Below, piece after piece: positions 1-5,344 of a DNA stretch of 5,513 nucleotides. This DNA is from Rhodospirillaceae bacterium (GTDB taxonomy: Bacteria > Pseudomonadota > Alphaproteobacteria > Rhodospirillales > Magnetovibrionaceae): contig NVSZ01000069.1 in NCBI GenBank assembly GCA_002732845.1, positions 9,552 to 15,064 of the forward strand. Direction: 5' to 3'. How positions within the stretch are numbered: the first letter of the stretch is position 1; each line of letters starts with the position of its first letter. The position numbers were made by a program, and so were the translations under genes. Below the pieces are notes generated by a model. It ran no database searches and was not told the DNA's origin. It saw only the letters and a program-made list of their open reading frames with translations.

Positions 1-231
1 CCGCAAACGTCGTCCACGCTGTATGCGCCGGGTGGTGTTTTGGGGTCAACCCGCCAACTCAGCGGCGTAGATGTCAGCATGGACATCAGCATTGGCGCGC
101 TTAACAACAACGTCGATATCGGCGCCGAGTTTGTAAACCTGATCCAGGCGGAAACGGCTTATGGTGCCGGACTGAAGGTTATTCAGGCGGGCGAAGAAAT
201 GGCGAATTCCCTATTGGATATCAAAGCCTAA
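1..231 (+). CDS. Flagellar rod/hook family protein, C-terminal part (partial at left edge)
   Basis: The frame is open from base 1 to the TAA at 229-231, so 76 residues of the C-terminus are visible and the start lies outside the window. The tail reads NNNVDIGAEFVNLIQAETAY, then GLKVIQAGEEMANSLLDIKA. This matches the C-terminal helix of flagellar axial proteins (Flg_bbr_C: FlgC, FlgE, FlgF, FlgG), where 'NVD(I/L)..EFVN(M/L)I..(Q)xAY.AN.KVI...DEM' is the usual pattern. In the rod and hook this helix pairs with the N-terminal helix to form the inner coiled-coil core. The LLDIKA ending resembles short stand-alone family members found in several proteobacteria rather than a typical FlgG or FlgE, so I give no symbol. 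It converges on the permease gene with 8 bp between the stops. Family membership is fairly sure; the exact paralogue is not. Confidence 0.8.
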   Translation, partial: PQTSSTLYAPGGVLGSTRQLSGVDVSMDISIGALNNNVDIGAEFVNLIQAETAYGAGLKVIQAGEEMANSLLDIKA

Positions 232-239
232 GTCTAAAT

Positions 240-1574
240 CTACATAAAGTAACGCAGATATATATAGATGTTGGCGATCACGATGGTCATCAACATGATG
301 GGCATGGCGAATTTCAAAAATTTGAAAAAGCTGATGGGATAGCCTGCGCGTTCGCTCAATCCCGATACCATGACGTTGGCGGCTGCCCCGACCAATGATC
401 CGTTGCCGCCCAAACACGCGCCCAAGGCCAAGGACCACCAGACAGGTTCTAACGCTTCGGCTCCGCCCAATGAGGCCTCCATGCTTTCGACCATGGGAAT
501 CATGGTGGCGACAAACGGAATGTTATCGACTGCGGCGGACACCAGCGCCGATAACCACAGCGTTGCATAAGCCGTTTTGGCCGGATCTCCGCCGGTGAAT
601 TCGATCAAGGCCTCGCCCAGAATATTCAGCAATCCGGCGTGTTCGACACCCGCGACGATGATGAACAAACCGATGAAAAACAGCAAAGCGGCCCATTCAA
701 CTTCCAACAAGGCGTGGTGCAGAACTTCGGCCTGGCCTTCGCTGTTGAGATGATAGCTGGCGGCCAAAACCATAACGGCGGCGCCAAACATGGCGATGGT
801 GCCGGGCGGAATATGGTACTGTTCACCAACAATAAAGCCAATGATCACCATCAGCAAAATCGACAAAGAAATGATCAGCAAGCGTTTGTCGGTGATGCTT
901 TCGGCTTCCCGAAAACGCATGATGCTTTCTTTGTCTTGTTCGGTCGCGACCAATTCATCGGCCCACAGGTATTTAAAAATGGGCACCATGAGGATCATGA
1001 GCACCACCGATACAGGCCCCAAATTGGTCAGAAACTGCATAAAGGTGAGGCCCGTGGCGGACCCGATCAAAATGTTTGGCGGGTCACCAATCAAGGTCGC
1101 CGTACCGCCAATATTGGACGCGATGATTTGTGAAAACAAAAAAGGGTAGGGCGATACTTTCAGTTTTTCAACGATCAATAAAGCAATTGGCACGACCAAC
1201 AAAACGGTTGTTAAGTTGTCTAAAAAGGCCGAAAACACCGCCGTCACAATCGAGAGCACGATCAAAATCCCCATAGGATCGGCTTTGACCTTTTTCGCCG
1301 ACCAAATGGCGACAAATTCAAATACGCCAGAGGTGCGCGTGACGGCGACAATAATCATCATGCCCGTCAGCAAGGCGATGGTATTAAAGTCAATCGCAGC
1401 AATCGCTTGGTTTTGAGAAATCAACCCCGTGATGATGACAAGGCCAGCGCCCAAAAGGGCAATGACTGTGCGGTTATAACGTTCGCTGAGCAACACCACA
1501 TAAGAGATGATCAACAACACGGTGCTGAGCCACAGCGGGTCTAAGCCAAAAATAACAGAATTATGGGGGATCAT
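240..1574 (-). CDS. ArsB/NhaD-type (P-permease) inner-membrane ion transporter
   Basis: A 444-residue, strongly hydrophobic protein with about 11-12 predicted membrane segments, the usual size for the ArsB/NhaD branch of the ion transporter superfamily. Two inverted halves are visible. The first has FLDNLTTVLLVVPI at 117-130 and NIGGTATLIGDPPNILIGS at 154-172, the hallmark GDPPN re-entrant loop. The second has DNIPFVATMIP at 350-360 and LGGNGSLVGAAANVMVSG at 388-405. A charged cytoplasmic loop lies at about 205-230. Known relatives include arsenite efflux ArsB, Na+/H+ antiporter NhaD and the OCA2 P protein; the loop motifs resemble the P-protein group most. No ars genes are nearby, so the substrate is unknown; Na+/H+ exchange or anion transport are both possible. 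The ATG overlaps the TGA of the CBS gene (ATGA), and AAGGA at 1584-1588 lies 9 nt upstream, so translation is probably coupled. Confidence 0.9.
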   Translation of the reverse strand: MIPHNSVIFGLDPLWLSTVLLIISYVVLLSERYNRTVIALLGAGLVIITGLISQNQAIAAIDFNTIALLTGMMIIVAVTRTSGVFEFVAIWSAKKVKADPMGILIVLSIVTAVFSAFLDNLTTVLLVVPIALLIVEKLKVSPYPFLFSQIIASNIGGTATLIGDPPNILIGSATGLTFMQFLTNLGPVSVVLMILMVPIFKYLWADELVATEQDKESIMRFREAESITDKRLLIISLSILLMVIIGFIVGEQYHIPPGTIAMFGAAVMVLAASYHLNSEGQAEVLHHALLEVEWAALLFFIGLFIIVAGVEHAGLLNILGEALIEFTGGDPAKTAYATLWLSALVSAAVDNIPFVATMIPMVESMEASLGGAEALEPVWWSLALGACLGGNGSLVGAAANVMVSGLSERAGYPISFFKFLKFAMPIMLMTIVIANIYIYLRYFM

Positions 1575-2137
1575 GACTGTTGGTCCTTTGCCCGTTTGCG
1601 TTGGGCACGTTCCGCACGCTCGGCTAGTTTTTGTTGTTCAGCGGTTTCGCGGTCATATTCTTCGCTCAGACCATACAGCACGGAAAAGAACGAAATAGCG
1701 CCTAATAATTTATGGTCGTCATCGACCACGGGGACGACAAATTGTTTGTCTTTGATCATCATAAGCGCATCAATCAAAGGGGTGTCTGTCTTGGCGACCT
1801 GAACATCACGGTCAATCATTTCACCGATGGGGCGTGCGCGCAGGGCCTCTAGGCGTTCTTGCATTTCGCCTGCGCTTTCGTTCAAATAACTGGCGCGTTT
1901 GTGAACCTTAAAACCGCGTTGCATCAATCCACCGCCGCCCGCCATGGAGGTCAGGCTTTTGGGCAATAAAAACTTGATCAAGCTGTCGCCGCTGATCAGC
2001 CCGGCAAAGGTGCCATCGCGTTCGGTGACCGGAACCAGCCCCATGTGCTTTTCAATCATAAACGCGATCACGTCGCGGGCCAGCTCGTCGGTATACAGGC
2101 TCACCTTAATCGGGGCCATCACTGAGTTGCAATCCAT
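1571..2137 (-). CDS. Protein with two CBS domains, coupled to the permease
   Basis: The product is 188 residues and appears soluble. Two CBS motifs are visible. CBS1 is at about 4-58 (VMAPIKVSLYTDE...GLVPVTERDGTFAGLISGDSL). CBS2 is at about 104-158 (IGEMIDRDVQVAKTDTPLID...VVPVVDDDHKLLGAISFFSV). A glycine-bearing linker (about 60-103) joins them, and a highly charged E/R/K-rich helix (159-188) ends the protein. CBS pairs usually bind adenosine nucleotides and often gate transporters or channels. The ATGA overlap with the permease gene suggests this one senses a nucleotide or ionic state and regulates that transporter; this is inference. A longer reading from TTG at 2143 is possible, but its Shine-Dalgarno (AAAGGAA, 2145-2151) would lie only 2 nt away. 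ATG at 2137 has an 8-nt spacing and is preferred. It is first in a two-gene operon. Confidence 0.85.
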   Translation of the reverse strand: MDCNSVMAPIKVSLYTDELARDVIAFMIEKHMGLVPVTERDGTFAGLISGDSLIKFLLPKSLTSMAGGGGLMQRGFKVHKRASYLNESAGEMQERLEALRARPIGEMIDRDVQVAKTDTPLIDALMMIKDKQFVVPVVDDDHKLLGAISFFSVLYGLSEEYDRETAEQQKLAERAERAQRKRAKDQQS

Positions 2138-2144
2138 GGGCAAG

Positions 2145-2151
2145 TTCCTTT
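2145..2151 (-). promoter_or_regulatory. Ribosome binding site deciding the CBS gene start
   Basis: On the - strand this reads AAAGGAA. The AGGA core is 8 nt from ATG at 2137 but only 2 nt from the upstream in-frame TTG at 2143, so it supports the ATG as the true start. Confidence 0.7.
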
Positions 2152-2155
2152 GTAA

Positions 2156-2181
2156 AAGACTTTTATAAGTGTAGAAGTCTT
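2156..2181. promoter_or_regulatory. Inverted repeat, possible operator of the CBS-permease operon
   Basis: AAGACTT at 2156-2162 and AAGTCTT at 2175-2181 form a perfect 7-bp inverted repeat with a 12-bp spacer. The right arm continues into a tandem AGTCTTAGTCTT (2176-2187). The element covers the best - strand -10 hexamer (2162-2167), a position typical of repressor binding. No regulator family is recognised, and chance is not excluded in such AT-rich sequence. Confidence 0.35.
2162..2167 (-). promoter_or_regulatory. Candidate -10 hexamer for the CBS-permease operon
   Basis: The - strand reads TATAAA, five of six matches to TATAAT, about 25 bp upstream of the CBS ATG, which would leave a very short leader. 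No good -35 is seen at 16-18 bp spacing. The TTGAAA at 2190-2195 is 22 bp away, too far for a standard sigma70 promoter. An activator or another sigma factor may be involved. Confidence 0.3.
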
Positions 2182-2194
2182 AGTCTTTATTTCA

Positions 2195-2223
2195 ATGACA
2201 ATCGTAGATTGTAGCGCTATCTT
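2195..2223 (+). promoter_or_regulatory. Candidate sigma70 promoter for the Sel1/peptidase-like gene
   Basis: ATGACA (2195-2200, five of six to TTGACA) and TATCTT (2218-2223, four of six to TATAAT) are separated by exactly 17 bp. This places a start near 2230 and a leader of about 30 nt before the ATG at 2259. It is the best match in the divergent region, but only moderate. Confidence 0.35.
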
Positions 2224-2258
2224 CTGACCCTAGGTACGTGTTTTGAGGTGGGGACCTT

Positions 2259-3659
2259 ATGAGGCTAATCGGGTTATTTTTATTTGGCTGCTTTGTCTTG
2301 CTTGGGGCGGGCGAAGTGTTTGCGCAAGCCAAGTTTTATCAATGTGATAACAAGATGTACCTGCACCGTGATGTGGTGATTTTGGGCTTTCCCTGCACGC
2401 AAAATGCAAACCGATCCGAAGTTTCGACGCAAGTCGGCGTGGAAAAGATTATTGCCGCCATAGACCTGTTGGCTCTGCAATCGCCCGAAAGCTTGAACAT
2501 CATCAAACGGCTGAAAAAAGCCGGGCCGGTGATCATCATTTATGATCCAGCGTACCCGCCTGTTGGACAAAACCTAACAACGGTTCAACAGGCCTTGTTT
2601 TTGCCCACGTTTGTGGAAAAATTCGACCAAGATAAAACGGGCAAAAAATTCACGGTGATCGTTAGCCGCAACGGCATCAAACAATCGCTACAGACCTTGG
2701 CGGCGGTGTTGGTGCATGAATTGATGGGCCACGGCACTCAACACCTAGAAGATCGCATATTGGTGATGCGCACCTTGGATGTAGAATGCGAAGCGTGGTT
2801 GTTGGAAGAACAGGTGTATCAGGACTTTGCCGTCGATAAACTGTCCAGAGACATGGTGTTGTTTCGCCAAAACCTAGAACAAATCCATTGCAGTGATTTT
2901 ATCAATTATATGCGCAATCGCGTTCCCGATCAGGTCAAACTTTGGGACGCAAAAAATCCTGATGTGACAAAGCTTTTGGCTATTTTTAAAGGGTTTTTGA
3001 AAGCTCAGCACGAAAAAGGCATGATCAGCACGGCCCTCGCCGCCGCCCAAAACCAACGTGCAACGGCCATTCAAAAAGTCGCGCGCGAAGGCCACCCCAA
3101 TGATCTTTACGCTCTTGGGAAGATGTATATGGCCGGGATTGGGGAACCGGAAAACCCGGTTGAAGCCGCCATATGGTATGAAAAAGCGGCGGCCAAAAAG
3201 CATTCCGGGGCCGAATTGGCGCTGGCCGAATTGTATGAAAACGGCAAGGGGGTGAAACCAAATTTAAAACGGGCAATGGACCTATACGTGCGCGCCGCCA
3301 AACAAGGCGAGGCCGAGGCCTTTTATGCCTTGGGCGTGATGTTCGAAGTGGGCCGTGGCGTTAAAAAAGACCTGAAAAAATCCCAAGCTTTGTATGTGCG
3401 CGCGCGGGCCGGTGTGAACACCAACCCCTTGGTGACCTTTGGCATGATGTACAACGATGGCACCGGGTTTGTGCAAAACGTCAAAAAAGCCCACGCGTTT
3501 TTTCTGAAAGCGGCCCGTTTGGGGCATAAGGCGGCTCAGTTTGAATTGGGCTTGTTATTGGAACAGGGCATCGGCGTGGCCAAGAATATCACCTTGGCGG
3601 CGGCGTGGATCAAAAAGTCAGCGGCCCAAGGTTACGCTCCTGCGCAACAGCACAATTAA
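2259..3659 (+). CDS. Exported protein with zinc-peptidase-like core and five Sel1 repeats
   Basis: The product is 466 residues. Residues 1-24 form a Sec signal peptide (one Arg, hydrophobic stretch, FAQA before the mature end), so a periplasmic location is likely. C29 and C46 could form a disulfide. Residues about 50-240 contain LVHELMGHGTQHLE, with HExxxH at 153-158, then DVECEAWLLEE with ECEA at 176-179. This layout resembles zinc metallopeptidases in which two His and a downstream Glu bind the metal; HELxGH in particular recalls the M49 dipeptidyl peptidase III motif. The rest of the protein is not M49-like in size, so activity is inference. Residues about 279-460 carry five Sel1-type repeats of about 36 residues (for example LYALGKMYMAGIGE...AAIWYEKAA), which form an alpha-alpha protein-binding scaffold. 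The start is supported by GAGGTG at 2245-2250, 8 nt upstream. It appears to be monocistronic. Sel1 repeats are certain; the catalytic role is not. Confidence 0.85.
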   Translation: MRLIGLFLFGCFVLLGAGEVFAQAKFYQCDNKMYLHRDVVILGFPCTQNANRSEVSTQVGVEKIIAAIDLLALQSPESLNIIKRLKKAGPVIIIYDPAYPPVGQNLTTVQQALFLPTFVEKFDQDKTGKKFTVIVSRNGIKQSLQTLAAVLVHELMGHGTQHLEDRILVMRTLDVECEAWLLEEQVYQDFAVDKLSRDMVLFRQNLEQIHCSDFINYMRNRVPDQVKLWDAKNPDVTKLLAIFKGFLKAQHEKGMISTALAAAQNQRATAIQKVAREGHPNDLYALGKMYMAGIGEPENPVEAAIWYEKAAAKKHSGAELALAELYENGKGVKPNLKRAMDLYVRAAKQGEAEAFYALGVMFEVGRGVKKDLKKSQALYVRARAGVNTNPLVTFGMMYNDGTGFVQNVKKAHAFFLKAARLGHKAAQFELGLLLEQGIGVAKNITLAAAWIKKSAAQGYAPAQQHN

Positions 3660-3675
3660 CTTATATCCGTTAATT
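3654..3675. repeat. AT-rich inverted repeat over the Sel1 gene stop codon
   Basis: AATTAAC (3654-3660) and GTTAATT (3669-3675) form a 7-bp stem with an 8-nt loop, containing the TAA stop at 3657-3659. It sits between two convergent genes. The stem is weak and neither strand has a T-run after it, so it is at best a poor bidirectional terminator. Confidence 0.3.
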
Positions 3676-3683
3676 TCTGAACT

Positions 3684-3725
3684 TTAATCCCAGAGCCTTA
3701 ATCCTAGAGCCTTAATCCCAGAGCC
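3684..3725. repeat. Three tandem 14-bp copies at the 3' end of the ROK kinase gene
   Basis: TTAATCCCAGAGCC occurs at 3684-3697 and 3712-3725, with a one-base variant (TTAATCCTAGAGCC) at 3698-3711. The copy at 3712-3725 is the last 14 bp of the kinase gene (codons for ..LWD and TAA). The other two lie directly downstream. Because 14 is not a multiple of 3, the three TAA codons fall in three different frames. The pattern looks like slipped-strand duplication. Confidence 0.9.
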
Positions 3726-4605
3726 ACGCGGCTCCACGAACGCCGGAACTATCGCCGTGTTTGTTTTTCAGCAATTGTGTCGTGACAGAATCTGAAAAAA
3801 TCCAAGTGTCCCAGATTTTCGGAACATTGCTATACAGGCGGTCAATGTTGGACAAGCCACCGCCCAAGACAATCACGTCCGGGTCCAATACGTTAATCAA
3901 GGTGGCCAGCGCGCGGGCCAAGCGATGTTCATAGCGGGTGAGGGCGGCCAAGGCTGACGCTTCACCCTTTTCCGCCAGCTCAACGATTTGTTCGGCGGTT
4001 AAACCTTGGCCGTGGTCGCGGCTGAGGCCCGGGCCGGATAGAAACGTTTCGACACATCCAAGTTGCCCGCAATAACATTTAGGGCCGGGACGTTCATCCT
4101 GTCCGTCCAAAACCTGTGGCCAAGGCAGGGGATTATGCCCCCATTCGCCGGCAATGGCATTGGGACCAATTAAGGCATGCCCATTTAACGCAATGCCACC
4201 GCCAACCCCGGTGCCTAAGATAACCCCAAAAACGACATCAGCGCCTTGTCCGGCCCCATCATGAGCCTCTGACACGGCAAAGCAATTGGCGTCATTGGTT
4301 AGGCGCACAGGGCGGCCCAGCGCGGTTTCTAAGTCTTTGTCTAGGGGGTGACCGATCAGGCAGACTGAGTTCGAGCTTTTAATCAGGCCCGTTGCCGGGG
4401 ATAAGGCCCCCGGAATACCAATGCCCACGGTGGCGACTGCGTTACACTTTGTTTCCAGCTGATCGACCAGACCAACAATGGCTTGGATTGTGCCTGTGTA
4501 ATCGCCTTGGGGTGTGGCCTGACGGACACGGGCCAGTTCTCGTCCGTCCGAAGCCAACAGTATGGCTTCGATTTTGGTTCCCCCAAGGTCAATGCCAATA
4601 CGCAT
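3712..4605 (-). CDS. mak: ROK-family sugar kinase, probable fructokinase (Mak-like)
   Basis: The product is 297 residues, full length for the family, and cytoplasmic; it transfers phosphate from ATP to a hexose. Visible motifs in order are the phosphate loop GIDLGGTK (4-11); TNDANCFAVSEA (103-114), whose D105 is the likely catalytic base; GTGVGGG (131-137); AGEWGHNPLPW (152-162); the zinc-site cluster H157 with CYCGQLGC (C177, C179, C184) followed by VETFLSG; and DPDVIVLGGGLSN (241-253). The tail KHGDSSGVRGAAWLW and the GEWGHNPLPW stretch match my memory of E. coli Mak (fructokinase, YajF) almost residue for residue. Fructose 6-phosphorylation is therefore likely, though ROK kinases for glucose, mannose or GlcNAc are close relatives. 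AGGG at 4615-4618 lies 9 nt before the ATG and overlaps the stop of the upstream gene, 11 bp away, so the two are probably co-transcribed. Confidence 0.92.
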   Translation of the reverse strand: MRIGIDLGGTKIEAILLASDGRELARVRQATPQGDYTGTIQAIVGLVDQLETKCNAVATVGIGIPGALSPATGLIKSSNSVCLIGHPLDKDLETALGRPVRLTNDANCFAVSEAHDGAGQGADVVFGVILGTGVGGGIALNGHALIGPNAIAGEWGHNPLPWPQVLDGQDERPGPKCYCGQLGCVETFLSGPGLSRDHGQGLTAEQIVELAEKGEASALAALTRYEHRLARALATLINVLDPDVIVLGGGLSNIDRLYSNVPKIWDTWIFSDSVTTQLLKNKHGDSSGVRGAAWLWD

Positions 4606-4616
4606 GAGTTTGGGCC

Positions 4617-4952
4617 CTAGTCAGTGATTTTTCGAAGGTCGTTTTCATCATGAAAGAGCGCCGGGCGAAACATGCCGCGGATAAACCGCGCACTGGGGCT
4701 GGTTTTGGTATCCTTGGCCGCGCGAAGCGGCAGGGGTTCGGGAACCGCATCTGCAGCCAAAATGCGGGCATCGGGGAAAATCTGTTGGGCTTTAACAAAG
4801 GCGGCGGATTGCCCGGGCGCGGTGATCATTTCCAATGACACCGCTTCTTCGTCGCCGGTTCTGATCAAACTGATGATGAAACGCTTTTCTTGCGACTTAG
4901 CATCGACTTCCGTCAATGTTCCAAGTGTTGAGCGTTCAAATGACGTTTTCAC
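4617..4952 (-). CDS. Unrecognised small protein in operon with the fructokinase
   Basis: I do not recognise a family. The frame is open back to an ATG at 5054 (145 residues), but I prefer GTG at 4952 (111 residues). The best promoter predicts a transcript start near 5050, beyond that ATG. The ATG has no Shine-Dalgarno. The stretch 4953-5054 is AT-rich and contains two copies of a 22-bp palindrome in different frames. GTG 4952 has a G-rich run (GGGGGG, 4961-4966) 8 nt upstream. The shorter protein has an alternating hydrophobic core (RFIISLIRTG...AVSLEMITAPG, then AAFVKAQQIFPDARILAADA), consistent with a small alpha/beta fold. A basic C-terminus (ARFIRGMFRPALFHDENDLRK) follows. There is no signal peptide or membrane segment. 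The stop is 11 bp from the kinase ATG, so a role linked to sugar metabolism is possible but unproven. Confidence 0.65.
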   Translation of the reverse strand: MKTSFERSTLGTLTEVDAKSQEKRFIISLIRTGDEEAVSLEMITAPGQSAAFVKAQQIFPDARILAADAVPEPLPLRAAKDTKTSPSARFIRGMFRPALFHDENDLRKITD

Positions 4953-4981
4953 CGTTTTGGCCCCCCGGCCTTGTTTTATGG

Positions 4982-5037
4982 GCTGATTTCTAACCGAATC
5001 AGTCTTGTTATATTTGCTGATTTCTAACCGAATCAGT
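4982..5037. promoter_or_regulatory. Two copies of a 22-bp palindromic element in the kinase-operon leader
   Basis: An identical 22-bp sequence occurs at 4982-5003 and 5016-5037, 34 bp apart start to start. Each copy is an inverted repeat, CTGATT-N8-AATCAG, with the same 8-bp centre (TCTAACCG). Both lie just downstream of the predicted - strand transcript start, so they could be paired repressor operators or, in RNA, two identical 6-bp hairpins with an 8-nt loop. The copies are not in the same reading frame, which argues against coding constraint. I cannot name the binding protein. Confidence 0.6.
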
Positions 5038-5056
5038 TTCTGTAAACTATTCATTA

Positions 5057-5083
5057 ACTATAATACATAAAGTGTACTGTCAA
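5057..5083 (-). promoter_or_regulatory. Probable sigma70 promoter of the small-protein/fructokinase operon
   Basis: On the - strand a perfect TTGACA (5078-5083) is followed after 15 bp by TATAGT (5057-5062, five of six). The spacing is shorter than the usual 17 bp. Transcription would start near 5050 and leave a leader of about 98 nt before GTG 4952, containing both 22-bp palindromes. The spacer holds a small palindrome, TACA-N5-TGTA. Confidence 0.5.
5059..5064 (+). promoter_or_regulatory. Perfect TATAAT on the + strand, overlapping the divergent -10
   Basis: TATAAT matches the -10 consensus exactly and would start a rightward transcript near 5071. There is no convincing -35 (GTTTCT or TTTCTG at the expected distance) and no extended TG. 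It overlaps the - strand TATAGT by four bases, so the two promoters would compete. In AT-rich sequence an isolated hexamer can be chance. Confidence 0.3.
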
Positions 5084-5110
5084 CGTAGAGACTACTTGAT
5101 TTGGTGGGCT

Positions 5111-5191
5111 ATACTACATCCAGTAAGACTAGGCCAAGTTGTTGTCTAGAAGCGGTTAAGTATCCGTTTGGCACAACATGTAGTATTTTTT
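5111..5191 (+). ncRNA. Possible small RNA or leader ending in a stem followed by T6
   Basis: ATACTACAT (5111-5119) and ATGTAGTAT (5178-5186) are a perfect 9-bp inverted repeat 58 nt apart, and the right arm runs straight into six T residues (5186-5191). Inside, GCCAA (5133-5137) can pair with TTGGC (5168-5172), or GTTGT (5138-5142) with ACAAC (5173-5177), next to the outer stem. With the TATAAT at 5059 this suggests a transcript of about 120 nt ending near 5191. No known RNA family is recognised and no ORF of note lies here. It is equally possible that this is only part of a long leader of the gene at 5345. Confidence 0.3.
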
Positions 5192-5227
5192 GGGCCGTGT
5201 TTTGACTATGGGTTGATGTGAAGGGCG

Positions 5228-5279
5228 TTTTTTCAGATTCGGGAGGGGGAGCGAATCCCCTTTTAAAAAACTGAAAAAA
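5228..5279 (+). terminator. Nested hairpin element, possible terminator or attenuator
   Basis: An outer inverted repeat TTTTTTCAG (5228-5236) / CTGAAAAAA (5271-5279) encloses a GC hairpin, GGGGA (5246-5250), loop GCGAA, TCCCC (5256-5260), followed by four T residues and six A. The inner stem can extend with A-T and G-U pairs to about nine. An alternative inner pairing is GATTCG (5236-5241) with CGAATC (5252-5257). Rightward it resembles a weak intrinsic terminator placed before the gene at 5345; leftward there is no T-run directly after the inner stem. Confidence 0.4.
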
Positions 5280-5344
5280 ACCACCGCATTGGATTGAATA
5301 TCAAGGGTTTGATAACTCTTTAGGGCTATAAAGGGGGATACGCT

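Noticed and set aside
639..1149. Two long + strand ORFs (164 and 119 codons) opposite the permease gene
   Set aside because: They are antisense shadows of a membrane-protein gene: His/Gln/Asn-rich or low-complexity translations, no ribosome site, and the permease frame has complete family motifs.
240..1574. Naming the permease ArsB (arsenite efflux)
   Set aside because: No arsR, arsC or arsA nearby, and the loop motifs are general to the ArsB/NhaD/P-protein group, so the substrate cannot be assigned.
2283..2291. Lipobox before Cys11 of the Sel1 protein
   Set aside because: LFGC lies inside the hydrophobic core of the signal peptide, too close to the N-terminus; a signal peptidase I site near residues 22-24 is better.
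3721..3734. GAGCC-acgc-GGCTC hairpin as terminator of the kinase gene
   Set aside because: It lies inside the coding region and has no T-run on either side.
4672..4986. + strand ORF of 104 codons opposite the small operon gene
   Set aside because: No ribosome site, and its translation looks like an antisense shadow of the better supported - strand frame.
4982..5037. Minimal CRISPR array
   Set aside because: Only two repeats with a 12-bp gap, too short for a spacer, and no cas genes; a regulatory palindrome pair fits better.
5168..5183. Sigma54 promoter (TTGGCAC at 5168-5174)
   Set aside because: The -24 half is present but the position of the -12 TTGCA holds GTAGT.
5299..5312. FNR/CRP-type box (ATCAA-N4-TTGAT)
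   Set aside because: The arms are in the opposite order from the FNR consensus TTGAT-N4-ATCAA.
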